64,000 nt of DNA, from contig VOIU01000004.1 in assembly GCA_007896885.1 (NCBI GenBank), positions 186,001 to 250,000 of the forward strand, written 5' to 3'. The stretch is from Bacteroidaceae bacterium HV4-6-C5C (GTDB lineage Bacteria; Bacteroidota; Bacteroidia; Bacteroidales; Bacteroidaceae). A model generated the notes under the pieces. That model made no database searches, had not been told where the DNA came from, and saw nothing but the letters and a program-made list of their open reading frames with translations. Both the position numbers and the translations under genes were made by a program. Shown in pieces: positions 8,455 through 17,390 of the stretch (positions within the stretch are counted from its first letter, which is position 1; every line of letters begins with the position of its first letter).

Positions 8455-10359
8455 TTATTTTGCTCTTTTCTTTAAATCTTCCACGCTGATAGTCATCAAT
8501 CTTCCTGCGACTTCTTTACCCCGGTAGGTAATGATACGCATCAGTTTGGCGTCTTTGGGGATTAACTGCGACTTGACATATTTGGGATAGAAGCAGTCCG
8601 GTGTAGAGTTGTCGAAGCTCGTATAGATGTCCAGTCCGTCGATCTCGGTGGTCAGCGTCACGAGAAAATCATCTCCACTTTTAGTGACGGCCACAATGGG
8701 GTCGTATATGGCGGGGGAGTATTTCACTCCGGCATAGTTGCTGCGTTTGAAGTGTTCTTCGGTCTTATTGACAAACTTTTGCCAGTCTTTTTTGCTTTCG
8801 GGCGACCATAACGATTCGGCTATGGCAAATCCGCGGGGCCAGATCATGTATTCCACCTGACGGTAATTGTAGACTTGTTCCGTCCATAGGTTGGCCTGAC
8901 CTCCAAGTACGAAACGGGGGTTGGCTTCTGCAGGAACAGGATTGAACTTGTAGGTCTGATCGAGTCGTAATGTGCTATAAACCGGTGCTTCGGTGGAAGC
9001 GTCACCCTGCATATAGTCGAGGTATGCGTATTGGGTGGGACTCATCACCACATAATGTCCGGTATTGGAGGCTTTCACTCCGTGTTCCAGACCGCGCCAA
9101 CTCATCACAGCAGTGGATGGTGATACACCGCCTTCGAGGATCTCATCCCAGCCCATCATCTTTTTGCCTTTGGACTGAATGATCTTTTCCACTCTATGCT
9201 CGAAGTAAGATTGCACTTCCGCCATGTTTTGGAGTTTCTCACGTGCCATCAATTCGGCTACTTCGGGAGACTTTTCCCAGAAGTTATAGGTCGCTTCATC
9301 ACCCCCTACATGGATGTATTCAAAGGGGAACAGGTCGGCTACTTCGGACATGACCTTATTGACAAAGTCATATACGACTTCTTTAGTAGGCGAGAGGTTA
9401 TTGTCTTTCAGAGCAGTATGTCGCGGACGGGTAGTCCAGTCGATGATGGGTTCACCGGCCCGTACATGGTATGATTCGGCATCTTCGATAGTTGCCAGTT
9501 CGGGGTAGGCGGCTATGGCTGCCATGCTGTGCCCCGGCATGTCTATTTCGGGCATAACGCGGACAAAGCGCTCTTGGGCATATTTTACAATGTCCCGGAT
9601 TTCATCCTGGGTATAAAATCCGCCATAGGTTTTCGGTTCTTCGGGTAGCGGGTTGGAGAATGTACCGAAGTTTCCGATCTTCTCTACACGCCAGGCTCCT
9701 TTTTCGGTCAGCTTGGGGAGTGATTTGATTTCGATTCGCCAGCCTTCATCATCAGTCAGATGCCAGTGGAAGGTGTTGTATTTATAGTGCGACATCCGGT
9801 CGATGAAGCGCTTTACTTCATCCGGTGTGAAGAAGTGCCGGGATACGTCCAGCATTAGTCCCCGCCACGCAAATCGCGGATAATCGATAATCTCCATTGC
9901 CGGAATTTTCCATTCACGGGCTTGCTTTACTTTATGATGTCCTTCAACCTCGGCAGGTAAAAGCTGTACAAGGGTTTGGATGCCGTAGTATAATCCCGCG
10001 GGGGTATTGGCTTTCACTAGTACTTTTTGGGGAGTAACGCTAAGTGAATAACCCTCAGCTCCGATGATGCTGTCAGTCGCTTGATTGAGGACGAGCTGAA
10101 CGGTGGCACTGCTTGTCTTTTTTGCATTGACCTGAACGTCGGTCATCAAGGATAACTTTTTCTTTAAAAAACTGATGGTAAGGTCGTTTTCTGTTCCTTG
10201 CGGACACAGCAAATTGATTTTAGGAGGAACTTTGAAATATCCCGTTGTTTCTTTTACCAAAACAGGTTCGGGGATAACAGATAATGTACTGCCGGAGTTT
10301 TGTCCTAGCGCATTCCACGTGCTTGCTACAAAAAGAGCAGCTAAAATGAGTTTCTTCAT
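8455..10359 (-). CDS. Secreted beta-N-acetylhexosaminidase, glycoside hydrolase family 20
   Basis: This 634-aa enzyme removes terminal GlcNAc or GalNAc from glycans such as mucin and host glycoproteins. It has a Sec signal peptide (about residues 1-19, cleaved after NALG). An N-terminal GH20b domain (about 25-155) is followed by the catalytic (beta/alpha)8 barrel from about 160 to 500. The signature HVGGDEATYNFW contains the catalytic Asp354-Glu355 pair. Other conserved elements are WRGLMLDVSRHF, HWHLTDDEGWRIE and EIDMPGH. The C-terminal 90 residues form a small beta domain of the type seen in Bacteroidetes hexosaminidases. No susC/susD pair is adjacent, so it is a stand-alone gene. Confidence 0.93.
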   Translation of the reverse strand: MKKLILAALFVASTWNALGQNSGSTLSVIPEPVLVKETTGYFKVPPKINLLCPQGTENDLTISFLKKKLSLMTDVQVNAKKTSSATVQLVLNQATDSIIGAEGYSLSVTPQKVLVKANTPAGLYYGIQTLVQLLPAEVEGHHKVKQAREWKIPAMEIIDYPRFAWRGLMLDVSRHFFTPDEVKRFIDRMSHYKYNTFHWHLTDDEGWRIEIKSLPKLTEKGAWRVEKIGNFGTFSNPLPEEPKTYGGFYTQDEIRDIVKYAQERFVRVMPEIDMPGHSMAAIAAYPELATIEDAESYHVRAGEPIIDWTTRPRHTALKDNNLSPTKEVVYDFVNKVMSEVADLFPFEYIHVGGDEATYNFWEKSPEVAELMAREKLQNMAEVQSYFEHRVEKIIQSKGKKMMGWDEILEGGVSPSTAVMSWRGLEHGVKASNTGHYVVMSPTQYAYLDYMQGDASTEAPVYSTLRLDQTYKFNPVPAEANPRFVLGGQANLWTEQVYNYRQVEYMIWPRGFAIAESLWSPESKKDWQKFVNKTEEHFKRSNYAGVKYSPAIYDPIVAVTKSGDDFLVTLTTEIDGLDIYTSFDNSTPDCFYPKYVKSQLIPKDAKLMRIITYRGKEVAGRLMTISVEDLKKRAK

Positions 10360-11090
10360 GATATAAGTTGTTTAGGGGGATTTTGACGACTTAACCACCA
10401 ACATAATAGCGTGCTTTGAGGGGCAGATGTTTTACTGCATAGAGTAGGTATATAGTAAATACCAGCTTGATTTATAGATAATCCTTTCATGTGGGGGTAT
10501 TAAGGTTATTGTATTTGTATAAAAGAAATCTTGCTTGTACAAAAAAAGCATTTTATATTCAGTTTTTAGGCAATTCAATCAATAGATTTGAAAATATTAA
10601 TGCTCGTTTAGTCTATTTTTCATTTTTTGTCTTTTGAAGTCGTTATCACCGTTCTATTCGTGCTGTATTTTATTAAAAAAGAGTGTTTAGTGGAGGAGAT
10701 GGTGCTTCTTGACTGCTTGGGTTTGTCCCAAAAATCTCCTATTAATGAAATGATCTTTCATTGTAAGACGATTTTTCGTTAGGATTTATTTGGATCACTC
10801 CGAAATGCTGAAGAATCGATAACTCATATTTAAGAGCATCCGTTGCTGAACCGTAGCCCTTTGGTTCCCGTACCGAAGCGCTATGGTTCGCGTAGCAAAG
10901 CCCTACGGTTTGAAAACCAAAGGGCTGCGGTTTTACTAATAGATAAAGGGAATATCGCAATCCCCCAGCATTTCGATATGATCCGATACCCCTTTCTTTT
11001 TATTCAGATTATCTAAGATTTATGCTTAAAATCGTAATCCCTCAACTTTTCGGATTGACCCCTTAATTCGTTTGTCATAACAGGGATAAA
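10360..11090. other. Intergenic region without a recognisable gene; contains an imperfect palindromic repeat
   Basis: This AT-rich spacer separates the hexosaminidase from the tRNA remnant. The one clear structure is an inverted repeat: AACCGTAGCCCTTTGGTT (10849-10866) and AACCAAAGGGCTGCGGTT (10915-10932), 17 of 18 paired. Further partial copies (taccgaagcgctatggttcg, cctacggttt) lie between the arms. A 72-codon minus-strand ORF over it is only the repeat read as protein. Confidence 0.5.
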
Positions 11091-11126
11091 AAAATCCCCG
11101 AAGTAGTATACTCCGGGGATTATATT
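11091..11126 (-). terminator. Intrinsic terminator of the interrupted tRNA gene
   Basis: Read on the minus strand, the arms AATCCCCG (11093-11100 on the plus strand) and CGGGGATT (11114-11121) form a stem, with an inner AGTA/TACT stem, and a run of T residues follows. It lies directly downstream of the tRNA 3' end, as expected for a native tRNA terminator. Confidence 0.65.
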
Positions 11127-11152
11127 TGGTGCGGTGCGTACGGGACTCGAAC
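11127..11152 (-). tRNA. 3'-terminal fragment of a tRNA gene = left attachment junction of the ICE
   Basis: On the minus strand the segment reads as the T-loop (TTCGAGT), the 3' half of the T-stem (CCCGT), the 3' half of an acceptor stem (ACGCACC) and a following G (discriminator position). The remaining 50 or so bases of a tRNA (anticodon, D-arm) are absent and unrelated sequence follows at once. Integration by a tyrosine recombinase into a tRNA 3' end leaves such a fragment at one junction and a reconstituted tRNA at the other, which would be beyond base 64,000. The acceptor and discriminator would suit tRNA-Asp, but the identity cannot be fixed without the anticodon. Confidence 0.6.
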
Positions 11153-11548
11153 GAATCAACATCAGACCGCTTACATTCAGTGAATTAATATCTCAAAGAT
11201 CTCTATGGGGTACAAATTAGGTTAGTTTCCATTTCTGCTCTTTATTCTGGCAGTTCTGGCTACTATTGTCCGCAATTTGTCTGCATAAAATTCAGGTTCA
11301 AAGTTACAACTTATTTTTTAATCAACAATTGTTTTGAATCACAATGTTTTAAGTTTAGTGCAAGGTGCAAGTCTATCTATATATAGATACTTGCACCTTG
11401 CACTAACGCTCGCCTTACCTGCGATTACACAATAAATTGAATAGTGTACGGTGGAATTTAAATTAAAACGCTATATTTGCATCTAATAACATCAAATGTT
11501 TGACTCTATAAGATAAACAACGTTCAACGGAGCAAAGCGTAGTTAAAT
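11153..11548. other. Left end of the integrated element, non-coding
   Basis: No convincing gene is present. The stretch holds a near-perfect palindrome at 11357-11404, built from the arms AGTGCAAGGTGCAAG and CTTGCACCTTGCACT around TATCTATATATAGATA, with a 2-base bulge. A promoter for the next gene lies at 11472-11479. Being next to the attachment site, the palindrome is a candidate recombinase or excisionase arm site. Confidence 0.45.
11472..11479 (+). promoter_or_regulatory. -7 promoter element of the HTH-helicase operon
   Basis: TATATTTG matches TAnnTTTG exactly, 70 bases upstream of the HTH gene start. Confidence 0.55.
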
Positions 11549-11761
11549 ATGGCTGAAAGAAAGGTTACAAATAGAATTAAGGTTGTTTTAGCTGAAAAAG
11601 GCAAAACCAATCGCTGGCTTGCGGAGAGAATAGCTAAAAATGAAACTACCATATCCCGGTGGTGTTCCAACAAAGCGCAACCCTCGGTAGAGGTGTTCGG
11701 GCTTATAGCGGAAGCATTGGATGTTGATGTGAGAGTGTTGTTTAATACCACTAAAGAGTAA
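11549..11761 (+). CDS. Small XRE-family HTH transcriptional regulator
   Basis: The product is a 70-residue single-domain helix-turn-helix protein (helices around WLAERIAKNETTISRWCSN), similar to the C-proteins and Cro/CI-like regulators often placed at the head of restriction-modification operons. It is followed after 17 bases by the helicase gene. It probably controls the island and itself. The start at 11549 follows a weak AT-rich ribosome site. Confidence 0.75.
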   Translation: MAERKVTNRIKVVLAEKGKTNRWLAERIAKNETTISRWCSNKAQPSVEVFGLIAEALDVDVRVLFNTTKE

Positions 11762-11778
11762 TTAATACCTGCTTAAAC

Positions 11779-14700
11779 ATGAAGATATTAGACAACAAGC
11801 AAGGCCGAACGGTTGAGAATGAATTATCACAGAGAATAGACAATAGCACGATTGTCTCTATTAGTACCGGAATGTTTAGCATCTATGCTTTCTATCTTTT
11901 GCGTGAAAAGATGAAACATATTAAGGGTTTAAACATCTTGCTTTTGACCAATCCGCTAACAAATAAAGCAAATGGAGTCTCCATTGCGATGGATAATTCA
12001 TTTTGGGGTGCGACTGAGGAGGGAGAGCTTAAAAGACAACTGCTGTTGAGAACGGCAGCCGAAGAGTGCAGCCGTATCCTTGAAAGAAGCCGCATCCGTG
12101 CGCTTAAAGTTCCCAATGCTTTTGGATTTAAGTTGATTTTTGTTGAAAAAGAGAATGAAGGTTGTGTGATTCATTCAGGTATGGCAGATTTCTGTTCGGA
12201 TGCCTTAGGTTTTATAGGTTCTAAAAATCCGCAGCAACATATTTTACAAGATGGAATTGATGACGTTGAACAGCTCAAACAAATATATAACCATATTTGG
12301 TCGGACACGACCTTGACCAAAGAGATCACAAAATTAGCCATTGAAGAACTGAAAAAGGGATACAGGGATTATTCTCCCGATTCAGTCTATTACATGATAT
12401 TGCACCATCTGTTCCACTACTCTATTGTTGACTTCGCAGACGATAAGATTTTTAAATCCAAGACCGGCTTTAAGGAAAAGGAGATTTGGAAAAAGCTCTA
12501 CAAATTTCAGCAAGATGGAGTAATGGGAGCCATTGAGAAGATAGAGAAGTATGGCGGTTGTATCATAGCCGATAGTGTGGGGCTGGGTAAAACCTTTGAG
12601 GCACTTGCCGTTATCAAATATTATGAATTGCGAAACGACCGGGTGCTTGTCCTTTGTCCCAAAAAATTGCGCGACAACTGGACGGTTTATACACAGAATG
12701 ACAAACGCAACATTCTTATCAACGACCGTTTCAACTACGATGTATTATGCCACACCGACTTAACCCGTCTTCGTGGAAAGTCGGGCGATATAGACCTTGC
12801 CGCTATCAATTGGGCAAACTACGACTTGGTGGTCATTGACGAATCACACAATTTCCGGAATAATTATCCCTCCAAAGGAGAGATGACCCGTTATTCCCGT
12901 CTGATGAACGAGGTGATCACAAAAGGAGTTAAGACGAAACTATTGATGCTTTCGGCAACTCCGGTAAATAATCGCATGAACGATTTGAAGAATCAGATAT
13001 CATTTATTACCGAAGGAGAAGATACCGTATTTGAAGACGAAGGAATTGATAACATTTCCAATGTGATGAAGCTGGCTCAGCGGCAATTTTCCGATTGGGC
13101 AAAAATGTCCGACCGAAACATCAACGTATTGTTTGACCGGTTGGATAACCGCTACTTCAAATTATTGGATATGCTTACGATTGCCCGTTCCCGCAAGCAT
13201 ATCGTTAAATACTACGATTCGGCAGACGTGGGACGTTTCCCAACACGTTTAAGACCAATAAACGAGAAAACCGATATCGACAGTCAGCGATTATTTCCAT
13301 CTTTAAGAAACATCAACAATGCTATTCGGAAGCTGAATCTGGCAAATTACTCGCCCGTATCTTCACTGAAAGAGGAGAAAAAAGCGGAATATGCGGCAAA
13401 ATATGACTATCAGTTAAGTACGGGAAGTGTTTTTACGCAGTCCGACCGGGAAAAGAATCTGGTTGACCTTATGCGGGTGAATTACTTGAAGCGGATGGAG
13501 AGTTCCATCTATTCTTTTTATTTGAGTGTAAAAGCCCTATTAGAACAAGTCAATCAGAATTTATACAAGATAGAACATATAGCCGAATTGTCGGATAAAT
13601 CCATTACCATAGACAGCATTGATTTAGAAGAGGATGAAAGTGACTACCTGATTGGTAACAAGGTAAAAGTATTGCTTCAAGATATTGATTTGGTAAAATG
13701 GCGACAAGAGTTGGAATACGACCGCGATACACTTACAAAGCTAATGGAGAGTGCCGCCACCATATCGGCTGCTCGTGATGAAAAACTGACACGACTGAAA
13801 GAGGTCATCGCCCGCAAAATAGAAAACCCGATCAACGAAGACAATAAAAAAGTCATTGTTTTTACCGCTTTTGCGGATACGGCTACCTATCTTTATCAAG
13901 AATTGTCAGAATGGATATTGGATGAATATGGCTTATTTACCGCTTTGATAAAAGGAAGCGGGACAAATAAGACAAACTTCCCCGATATAGAAAGGAAAGA
14001 GATGAACGAACTGCTTACGCATTTCTCGCCTTATTCAAAAGAGCGTGATAAAACCTATCCGAATGTCAAAAGAGAAATAGACCTGCTCATTGCTACCGAT
14101 TGCATTTCGGAAGGGCAAAACCTGCAAGATTGTGACTATTTGGTAAACTATGATATCCATTGGAATCCGGTGCGTATCATTCAACGTTTCGGTCGTATCG
14201 ACCGCTTAGGCTCCAAGAATGAACAGATCCAGTTAGTCAATTTCTGGCCGAATATGGAGCTGAATGAATATATCAACTTAGAGAGCCGGGTGAAAGGGAA
14301 GATGGTCTTACTCGACATTTCCGCTACCGGAGAGGAGAATCTCATAGAGATGAACGAAAACGACGAAATGACCGATTTGGAATATCGTCGCAAGCAGTTG
14401 GAGCAACTCCAAAGTACAGTACTCGATTTGGAAGACATTCAAGGTGGAATAACCATTACGGATACCAATATGAACGATTTCCGAATGGATATTATGGAAT
14501 ACGAAAAAAAACACCTTGCTGATTTGCAGGATATTCCGTTGGGCATCCATACCGTGGTCGAAACAGACGATGAAGAGATACCGCCCGGCACCATTTTCTG
14601 TATGCGTAGCTCTGTACAACAAAAAGGACAAAGCTTGCTTGCGCCTTATTATTTGGTTTATATGGGTGAAGATGGAGAAACGGTTTTAGGCTATATGCAG

Positions 14701-14979
14701 GGAAAACGTTGTTTGGATTACCTGAAAAAACTGTGCCAAGGCAAAACAGAAGTGCTGGAAGAATTGGCACAAGAACTAAAAAGAGAGACAAAGAACTATG
14801 CCAATATGAAAGCCTATTCGTCCGCTTTTCAGTTAGCCATCGAAAGTGTTATCGGCAAATCGCAGGAGGTAGGAGCCGCTTCGTTTTTCTCTACAGAATT
14901 AGTTTCGCTCAATGCCGAAGGGGTTACCTCACAAAGCGATTTTGATATTGTGGCATTTGTTGTTGTCAAGCGGAAATAA
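11779..14979 (+). CDS. SNF2-type helicase/translocase of a defence island
   Basis: This 1,066-aa superfamily 2 ATPase has its motor in the middle. Walker A is GLGKT (Lys271), the DExx box is DESH (Asp354) and the motif III-like SATP follows. The C-terminal RecA lobe has LLIATDCISEGQNLQDC and the arginine-finger motif IIQRFGRIDRLGS. Residues 1-200 have the outline of a PLD-like domain (ALGFIGSKNP fits the usual GSxN part), but the HxK catalytic half is not evident, so that domain may be inactive. Such helicases occur next to DUF4391 and type III Mod/Res genes. It probably translocates on DNA as part of the restriction complex; that is inference. Confidence 0.8.
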   Translation: MKILDNKQGRTVENELSQRIDNSTIVSISTGMFSIYAFYLLREKMKHIKGLNILLLTNPLTNKANGVSIAMDNSFWGATEEGELKRQLLLRTAAEECSRILERSRIRALKVPNAFGFKLIFVEKENEGCVIHSGMADFCSDALGFIGSKNPQQHILQDGIDDVEQLKQIYNHIWSDTTLTKEITKLAIEELKKGYRDYSPDSVYYMILHHLFHYSIVDFADDKIFKSKTGFKEKEIWKKLYKFQQDGVMGAIEKIEKYGGCIIADSVGLGKTFEALAVIKYYELRNDRVLVLCPKKLRDNWTVYTQNDKRNILINDRFNYDVLCHTDLTRLRGKSGDIDLAAINWANYDLVVIDESHNFRNNYPSKGEMTRYSRLMNEVITKGVKTKLLMLSATPVNNRMNDLKNQISFITEGEDTVFEDEGIDNISNVMKLAQRQFSDWAKMSDRNINVLFDRLDNRYFKLLDMLTIARSRKHIVKYYDSADVGRFPTRLRPINEKTDIDSQRLFPSLRNINNAIRKLNLANYSPVSSLKEEKKAEYAAKYDYQLSTGSVFTQSDREKNLVDLMRVNYLKRMESSIYSFYLSVKALLEQVNQNLYKIEHIAELSDKSITIDSIDLEEDESDYLIGNKVKVLLQDIDLVKWRQELEYDRDTLTKLMESAATISAARDEKLTRLKEVIARKIENPINEDNKKVIVFTAFADTATYLYQELSEWILDEYGLFTALIKGSGTNKTNFPDIERKEMNELLTHFSPYSKERDKTYPNVKREIDLLIATDCISEGQNLQDCDYLVNYDIHWNPVRIIQRFGRIDRLGSKNEQIQLVNFWPNMELNEYINLESRVKGKMVLLDISATGEENLIEMNENDEMTDLEYRRKQLEQLQSTVLDLEDIQGGITITDTNMNDFRMDIMEYEKKHLADLQDIPLGIHTVVETDDEEIPPGTIFCMRSSVQQKGQSLLAPYYLVYMGEDGETVLGYMQGKRCLDYLKKLCQGKTEVLEELAQELKRETKNYANMKAYSSAFQLAIESVIGKSQEVGAASFFSTELVSLNAEGVTSQSDFDIVAFVVVKRK

Positions 14980-14984
14980 TTCTT

Positions 14985-15019
14985 TATCTTTGTCCGAAAT
15001 CTACCGAATATTTCGGACA
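14985..15019 (+). promoter_or_regulatory. Internal promoter and palindromic operator of the first AbiE pair
   Basis: TATCTTTG (14985-14992) matches the -7 consensus. It partly overlaps a perfect 10-bp inverted repeat, TGTCCGAAAT (14991-15000) and ATTTCGGACA (15010-15019), with a 9-base spacer. The repeat covers the expected transcription start, 16 bases before the antitoxin ATG. AbiEi antitoxins are known to repress their own operon by binding inverted repeats. Confidence 0.6.
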
Positions 15020-15035
15020 ATATTATTGGGGTTTA

Positions 15036-15656
15036 ATGATGGAAGAGAATATTTCACAAAAAGTTAGAGATCGAGTAACTCGCTTTAAGAAAGGCGACTT
15101 GTTCACTGTGCGTGATTTTGAAGATTTAAATAATGATAGCCTTGTTACCCGAACGTTATCCCGTCTGCAAAATGAAGGCATCATTGTTCGTGTGGCAACC
15201 GGCATCTATATGAATCCCATAAAAACGCAATTTGGTGTTTTGCACCCTACGATTGACCAAATTGCCCACAAAATAGCCGAACGAGACAGGGCTCAGATTA
15301 TGCCAACCGGTGATACTGCCTTAAATATTTTGGGCTTTTCTACTCAAGTACCGATGAACGCCGTATATATTACCAACGGAGCTAAGCGAAAAGTGCAAGT
15401 TGGCGAAAGGAATATTATTTTCAAAAATGTTGTTCAGAAAAACTTTCAATTCAAGGGTAAGCTTCTGCCATTGATAATTATTGCACTAAAAGAACTTGGA
15501 GAAAATCAGGTAACGGACGAAATAAAGGACAAAATAAGTAAGCTTCTTTCGGAGAGTGATGCCGAAGAGCGAGCAACAATGATGCACGATTTATACCTGT
15601 CGCCGGTATGGATGAAAGAATTGCTATTACCAATCATAAAAACAGTAACAGAATGA
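15036..15656 (+). CDS. AbiEi-type antitoxin (DUF6088-like)
   Basis: This 206-aa protein begins with a winged-helix DNA-binding domain (about residues 1-60, ending GIIVRVATGIYMNP, the wing typical of AbiEi antitoxins). The C-terminal domain contains PTGDTALNILGFSTQVP and a basic strand. AbiEi antitoxins neutralise AbiEii nucleotidyltransferases (type IV toxin-antitoxin) and autorepress. Its stop codon overlaps the toxin start as ATGA, so the two are translationally coupled. The pair is inserted between the helicase and DUF4391 genes of the restriction operon. Confidence 0.75.
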   Translation: MMEENISQKVRDRVTRFKKGDLFTVRDFEDLNNDSLVTRTLSRLQNEGIIVRVATGIYMNPIKTQFGVLHPTIDQIAHKIAERDRAQIMPTGDTALNILGFSTQVPMNAVYITNGAKRKVQVGERNIIFKNVVQKNFQFKGKLLPLIIIALKELGENQVTDEIKDKISKLLSESDAEERATMMHDLYLSPVWMKELLLPIIKTVTE

Positions 15657-16645
15657 GTATTTGGCTGAATTATAGCGAAGATGAAAAAATGGTTTTGCTA
15701 CAACAAACAGCAGTGGCCAGAAAAATTTCAGCAGAACAGGCAATTGAAAAGGATTGGTGGGTAACGGCCATTTTGGTAGCATTGTCAAAATCTTCGTGGG
15801 CGGATTTTTTGCAATTCAAGGGCGGAACTTCCCTCAGTAAAGCGTGGGGATTGATTAGTCGCTTCAGTGAAGATATAGATTTGACTATAAGTCGTTCGTT
15901 TTTCGATCTACCTGAAGAAACCAATCAGCAACGAACAAAAATTCGCCGAGAAGCTTTCCATCACATAGAAGAGAAGTTGCTCCCCGAGTTAGATAGCATA
16001 CTTTCTTCAGAAGGAATAACAGGTTATAAAGTTGAGCTTGTTACAAAAAACAGTAGCGATATGGTAACTTTAGTAGAAGTAAAATACAAAAGTATTCTTC
16101 CGACTAAAATAGATTACCTCCTTCCGGTTGTCAAGATTGAGTTCAGTGCCATGTCTCTGGACGAACCTTTTGAAAATCGAGAAATTGCAACACTTATCCA
16201 TTCCCGGTTTCCTGAAATTGATAGCGAAATAAAGTCACTTTTTAAGTCCGTATTACCGGAACGTACCTTTTTGGAAAAAATATTCTTGTTGCACGAGGAG
16301 TATCAAAAGGAAAATCCACGCACGGATAGGATGTCAAGACATTTATACGATTTGGAAAAGATGATGGATAGCTCTTTCGCTCAATCAGCGCTGCAAGATA
16401 AGGACTTATACATAGCTATTGTCAATCATCGTCAAAAGTTCAACAATATAAAGGATGTTAACTATAGAACACACGAACCTGCTCAGATCCGGATTTGTCC
16501 TCCCGACCACTTGATGGGGAGTTGGAGAAAAGACTACGAAAACATGAAGGAAAGTTTCATTTATGATAAAGACAAAAAAACATTCGATAAAATTATCGAG
16601 AGGATGGAAGAGCTTACCAACAGGATAAGAAAAATCAACCTATAA
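15653..16645 (+). CDS. AbiEii-type nucleotidyltransferase toxin
   Basis: This is the toxin partner, a DNA polymerase-beta-fold nucleotidyltransferase. The signature is present: FKGGTSLSKAWG (about residues 55-66) with the catalytic acidic motif SEDIDLTI after it. Family members modify tRNA or GTP and stop growth during phage infection. I chose the ATG at 15653 because it forms the ATGA overlap with the antitoxin stop; an earlier in-frame ATG at 15608 would add 15 unrelated residues. The 330-aa length is normal. Its stop overlaps the next gene's start (TAATG), so expression continues into the restriction genes. Confidence 0.82.
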   Translation: MSIWLNYSEDEKMVLLQQTAVARKISAEQAIEKDWWVTAILVALSKSSWADFLQFKGGTSLSKAWGLISRFSEDIDLTISRSFFDLPEETNQQRTKIRREAFHHIEEKLLPELDSILSSEGITGYKVELVTKNSSDMVTLVEVKYKSILPTKIDYLLPVVKIEFSAMSLDEPFENREIATLIHSRFPEIDSEIKSLFKSVLPERTFLEKIFLLHEEYQKENPRTDRMSRHLYDLEKMMDSSFAQSALQDKDLYIAIVNHRQKFNNIKDVNYRTHEPAQIRICPPDHLMGSWRKDYENMKESFIYDKDKKTFDKIIERMEELTNRIRKINL

Positions 16646-17388
16646 TGATAGAGTACTTCAACATACCGTCCGGGGCATTAATCAATACGCCTATCAGCAA
16701 AAAACTTTTTGCCGAGAAAGCGCCTTTGTCTTCCGGGGAAAAACGATTGTTGCGTGAAGAGATAGAAAAGCTCACGATGAAAGGTTTATTGCAGACCCGC
16801 ACCATTGGATTGGCTGCATACATGGATGATGAACAGGCTTACGACCAAATCATCATTGCCGAAGTAAGTATCAAGAATCCGGCTAAAGCGATGCCGGTAG
16901 CTACCATGGTACAGAAAGCCTTTCCTGCTCCGATGTTTTTAGTGATTCATTGCGACGAAAGTTTTTCTGTGAATTGGTGCGTAAAACGAATCAATCAGGC
17001 GGATAGAACAAGGCGGGTGATGGAAGAACAACAAATAACCCGTTTCTTTGTACCTGAAGGCGACGATAGCATTATTCGTGCTTGGTTGCCTTCGTTAGAT
17101 ATAGCACGCATCCGCTGTAATTCACTGAAAGAACTATTCGAAGCCTTGGCAAACCGCCTGTTGATGCTGGCAGTTTCCGACGAGGCAGGTATCTATCTCG
17201 AAAGCGACAGGCAGAAAACAGAGCAATACCGTGTCTTGCTGGAACAGTTAAATACCAACCGCATGGAACAAAAACGAATAACCGCTGAAGTAAAAGCGGA
17301 AACGCAATTCAACCTCCGTTTAAAGCTGACAACAAAACTGAAAGAGTTACAACAACAAGAAAAAATATTGAAAAATCAATTGATATAG
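16645..17388 (+). CDS. DUF4391 protein of the type III RM island
   Basis: This 247-aa protein resembles the DUF4391 family (start MIEYFNIPSGALINTPISKK, then LIxTRTIGLAAY-like strands). The function is unknown. The C-terminal 60 residues form a Lys/Glu/Gln-rich helix likely to be a coiled coil (about 190-247). It starts one base inside the toxin stop codon and ends 2 bases before mod, so it is fully embedded in the operon. A role as an adaptor between helicase and methyltransferase is a guess from its position. Confidence 0.65.
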   Translation: MIEYFNIPSGALINTPISKKLFAEKAPLSSGEKRLLREEIEKLTMKGLLQTRTIGLAAYMDDEQAYDQIIIAEVSIKNPAKAMPVATMVQKAFPAPMFLVIHCDESFSVNWCVKRINQADRTRRVMEEQQITRFFVPEGDDSIIRAWLPSLDIARIRCNSLKELFEALANRLLMLAVSDEAGIYLESDRQKTEQYRVLLEQLNTNRMEQKRITAEVKAETQFNLRLKLTTKLKELQQQEKILKNQLI

Positions 17389-17390
17389 CT

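Noticed and set aside
10742..10960. Minus-strand ORF of 72 codons
   Set aside because: It reads through the palindromic repeat at 10849-10932. It has no ribosome site, no family resemblance and low-complexity words from the repeat.
11779..12400. Catalytically active PLD nuclease at the N-terminus of the SNF2 helicase
   Set aside because: A GSKN-like element is present, but I cannot find the HxKxxxxD half. The domain is only noted as PLD-like in outline.
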